Shown here one piece after another: positions 61,848 to 64,000 of a stretch of DNA of 64,000 bases. Source of the DNA: Sneathiella chinensis (GTDB taxonomy: Bacteria; Pseudomonadota; Alphaproteobacteria; Sneathiellales; Sneathiellaceae); contig NZ_VNWN01000002.1 of assembly GCF_012720115.1 (NCBI RefSeq), positions 1,054,001 to 1,118,000 on the forward strand, read 5' to 3'. The notes beneath the pieces are model-generated. The model had not been told where the DNA came from, ran no database searches, and worked only from the letters and a program-made list of their open reading frames with translations. The position numbers were made by a program, and so were the translations under genes. The stretch's first letter is position 1, and each line of letters starts with the position of its first letter.

Positions 61848-64000
61848 CTATAGCGGGTCTGCGGGGGGCTGCAAGCTGTCTTGGGGAGTGGGGGCCTGAT
61901 CCGGCGCGGCCTCGACCCTGACGGCACAGAATTTCACTTCGGCGATCTTGCCGAAGGGGTCCAGCGCATCATTGGTGAGCACATTGGCCGCGGCCTCGGC
62001 GTAGCAGAAGGGAATGAAGATCAGACCTGCCTGAACGCCGCCATCGGCACGGGCGCGGATTTTCAGGTGCCCCCGCCGCGATGACACCTTTACATAGTCG
62101 CCCGGTTGAATACCCAATTCCTCAATCATGGCGGGTGGCATATGCACAACAGGTTCCGGCTCCACCGCATCCAGAACGGCGGACCGCCGTGTCATGGAAC
62201 CGGTATGCCAATGTTCCAGAAGACGGCCGGTTGTCAGGATGACGGGATATTCCCGGTCGGGGGTCTCGTCCGGGGATACAAGGCTGGCCGGGACAAACTG
62301 CCCGCGACCGGACGGGGTCGGAAAGGCATCGGTGAAAATGAGCGGCTGGCCCGGATCATCCGGGCTTTCACATGGATAGGTAACGGACCCTTCCCGGTCA
62401 AGCCGGTCCCATGACAGGCCCTTGATGCTGTCCATGACCTGCGTCAGTTCATCGAACACATCCCGGGGATGATCATATTGCCAGTCCAGGCCGAACCGCT
62501 TTGCCATTTGCTGGATAATCCACAAATCCTGCCGGGCCTCACCGGGCAGGGGAACCGCCGCCCGGCCCATCTGGACCTGACGGTTTGTATTGGTGACCGT
62601 TCCGTCCTTTTCCGGCCATGCGGAGGCCGGGAAGATCACATCCGCATAGGCCGCCGTCTCGGTCAGGAACAAGTCCTGCACCACCAGCATGTCCAGCATG
62701 GACAGGGCCTCGCGGGCATGGGTGACATTGGGGTCCGACATGGCCGGGTTTTCACCCATGATATACATGCCGCGAATGGTGCCGTGGTGAATGGCCTCGG
62801 TGATTTCCACAACAGTCAGGCCCTGATTGGGATCAATTTTCGCGCCCCAGAAGTCTTCAAACCGGCCCCGAATGACGGGGTCCTCGACAGACTGGTAATC
62901 GGGCAGGAACATGGGGATCAAGGCCACATCGGATGCACCCTGCACGTTGTTCTGCCCGCGAAGCGGATGCAGTCCTGTTCCGGGGCGCCCGACCTGACCG
63001 GTCATCAGGGACAGTGAAATCAGGCAGCGGGAGTTGTCCGTGCCATGGACATGTTGGCTGATCCCCATTCCCCAGAAAATGATGGCGGCCTTTGCTGTGG
63101 CGAACAGGTGGGCCACCTCGCGGATCTGTTCCGGCGCAATGCCGGTGCGTTCCTGCATGGCTTCGGGGCTGAAATCCTCAAGATGGGTTTTCAAGGCCTC
63201 GAAGTTTTCGGTGTGGTCCCGGATATAGGCCTCGTCGGTCAGTCCGTCCTTCACAATCACATGCATCATGGAGTTGAGAAGCGCCACGTCCGATCCGGGC
63301 TTTTCCTGCAGCATGTGAGTGGCGTATCGGGACAGGGCCTGCCCGCGGGGATCGATAATGATCAGTTTTGCCCCGCGTTTGACGGCATTCTTGAAATAGG
63401 TGGCCGCCACCGGATGGTTGACCCCGGGGTTGGAGCCGATCACGACAATAACGTCAGAATTCTCCACCTCGTTGAAGGGGGCGGAGACTGCGCCGGAGCC
63501 AACAGTTTCCAGCAGGGCCGCCACAGAGGAAGCGTGGCAAAGCCGGGTGCAATGATCCACGTTGTTTGTACCAAAGCCGGTTCGAACCAGTTTTTGAAAC
63601 AGATAGGCTTCCTCGTTCGAGCCCTTGGCGGAGCCGAAACCGGCAAGCCCGGCGGGCCCCTTGTCCGCCTTGACCTTCAAAAGACCTTGTGCCGCCACGT
63701 CCAAGGCCTCTTCCCAGCTTGCCTCGCGGAAATGGGTCAAGGGGTTGGCAGGGTCAAGACCCTCAATATCGGCCTTGGCCACACCGGCCTTTCGGATCAG
63801 CGGTTTTGTCAGCCGTTCGGGATTGTGGATGTAATCGAAACCGAACCGCCCCTTGACGCAAAGGCGCCCCTGATTGGCAGGGCCGTCGCGCCCATCGGCA
63901 AACAGGATTTTGTCATCCCGAACCTTGAAGGTCAGTTGGCAGCCAACGCCGCAGAACGGGCAGACACTGTCCACATCCCGGTCGATCGCCGGGGCACCGA
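61848..64000 (-). CDS. Molybdenum-dependent formate dehydrogenase, catalytic subunit (5' end outside window)
   Basis: The C-terminal 717 or so codons of a bis-MGD oxidoreductase. The frame is open to the right edge (AIDRDVDSVCPFCGVGCQ at the border), so N-terminal iron-sulfur domains probably lie outside, as in FdsA-type enzymes. In the window: a [4Fe-4S] set (CPFCGVGC then GRLCVKGR); DHCTRLCHASSV, where the Cys before His is the expected Mo ligand (Cys rather than selenocysteine); MTGQVGRPGTGLHPLRGQNNVQGASD; and the C-terminal cofactor domain (LTTGRLLEHWHTGSMT). Formate is oxidised to CO2. FdhD and MobA genes in this window are maturation factors for it. Nitrate reductase is less likely, given LCH and the FdhD pairing. 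Confidence 0.88.
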   Translation of the reverse strand, partial: GAPAIDRDVDSVCPFCGVGCQLTFKVRDDKILFADGRDGPANQGRLCVKGRFGFDYIHNPERLTKPLIRKAGVAKADIEGLDPANPLTHFREASWEEALDVAAQGLLKVKADKGPAGLAGFGSAKGSNEEAYLFQKLVRTGFGTNNVDHCTRLCHASSVAALLETVGSGAVSAPFNEVENSDVIVVIGSNPGVNHPVAATYFKNAVKRGAKLIIIDPRGQALSRYATHMLQEKPGSDVALLNSMMHVIVKDGLTDEAYIRDHTENFEALKTHLEDFSPEAMQERTGIAPEQIREVAHLFATAKAAIIFWGMGISQHVHGTDNSRCLISLSLMTGQVGRPGTGLHPLRGQNNVQGASDVALIPMFLPDYQSVEDPVIRGRFEDFWGAKIDPNQGLTVVEITEAIHHGTIRGMYIMGENPAMSDPNVTHAREALSMLDMLVVQDLFLTETAAYADVIFPASAWPEKDGTVTNTNRQVQMGRAAVPLPGEARQDLWIIQQMAKRFGLDWQYDHPRDVFDELTQVMDSIKGLSWDRLDREGSVTYPCESPDDPGQPLIFTDAFPTPSGRGQFVPASLVSPDETPDREYPVILTTGRLLEHWHTGSMTRRSAVLDAVEPEPVVHMPPAMIEELGIQPGDYVKVSSRRGHLKIRARADGGVQAGLIFIPFCYAEAAANVLTNDALDPFGKIAEVKFCAVRVEAAPDQAPTPQDSLQPPADPL

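Noticed and set aside
1-64000. CRISPR array, prophage, IS element, toxin-antitoxin or defence island
   Set aside because: I saw no regularly spaced repeats, transposase or integrase motifs, terminal inverted repeats or restriction genes; the RHH protein at 42993-43259 has no toxin partner.

Overview
The window reads as ordinary, gene-dense chromosome of an alphaproteobacterium of fairly high GC content. The strongest pointers are a circularly permuted, two-piece tmRNA gene (45535-45828, minus), an alpha-type SspB adaptor beside it, and several small families found mainly in this class (DUF4169, DUF1491, DUF2336, DUF3775). I cannot fix the order or genus. I saw no insertion sequence, prophage, integrase, CRISPR array, tRNA or rRNA.

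Region 1 (1-16.3 kb) is the most unusual part. It holds two convergent gene sets for surface polysaccharide and an associated lipid. On the plus strand are a KpsD/Wza-type export protein (cut by the left edge), a GNAT acyltransferase, a short-chain reductase, an LtaS-like membrane phosphotransferase and a PhyH-type Fe(II)/2-oxoglutarate dioxygenase. On the minus strand a KpsS-like Kdo transferase, a 2571-residue single-module reducing polyketide synthase with no thioesterase, and an alpha-oxoamine synthase lie within a few bases of each other. The gene set resembles rkpA/G/H/I/J of rhizobial K-antigen synthesis. Read together, the genes suggest that a synthase-bound acyl chain is released onto an amino acid to give a sphingoid-like lipid, which is then modified and used as the capsule anchor.

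Region 2 (16.6-26.6 kb) holds general metabolism: a 2-hydroxyacid dehydrogenase with an overlapping esterase, a DmdC-type acyl-CoA dehydrogenase, two tandem 2OG oxygenases behind an exact CRP-type site (the second copy lacks a metal ligand), a dgcN-dgcA pair for D-glutamate use, a gamma-carbonic-anhydrase-like protein and a GGDEF-EAL protein with a degenerate GGDEF motif.

Region 3 (26.9-34.7 kb) looks like a self-contained catabolic operon: an RpiR-type regulator behind a perfect 27-bp palindrome, a class III aminotransferase, a beta-keto acid cleavage enzyme (BKACE), a TAXI-type TRAP transporter and a UspA protein. The substrate is probably an amino compound that becomes a beta-keto acid.

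Region 4 (34.7-49.5 kb) is housekeeping: cytochrome c, DUF2336, YhhN, thioesterase, an FAD-linked oxidase, a periplasmic pentapeptide-repeat protein, HAD and nitronate monooxygenase genes, then a long minus-strand stretch running ygfZ, tag, DUF1491, thyA, folA, tmRNA, sspB, class I fumarase, RHH protein and DUF4169. The tmRNA that writes the degradation tag and the adaptor that delivers tagged proteins to ClpXP are neighbours.

Region 5 (49.6-64 kb) holds dihydroorotase, an AcuI-like reductase, cysQ, overlapping fdhD-mobA, a LysR-mmsA-mmsB valine module with RidA, a DMT permease, a glutamine amidotransferase and the 3' part of a Mo-dependent formate dehydrogenase that leaves the right edge. 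FdhD and MobA are maturation factors for that enzyme type.
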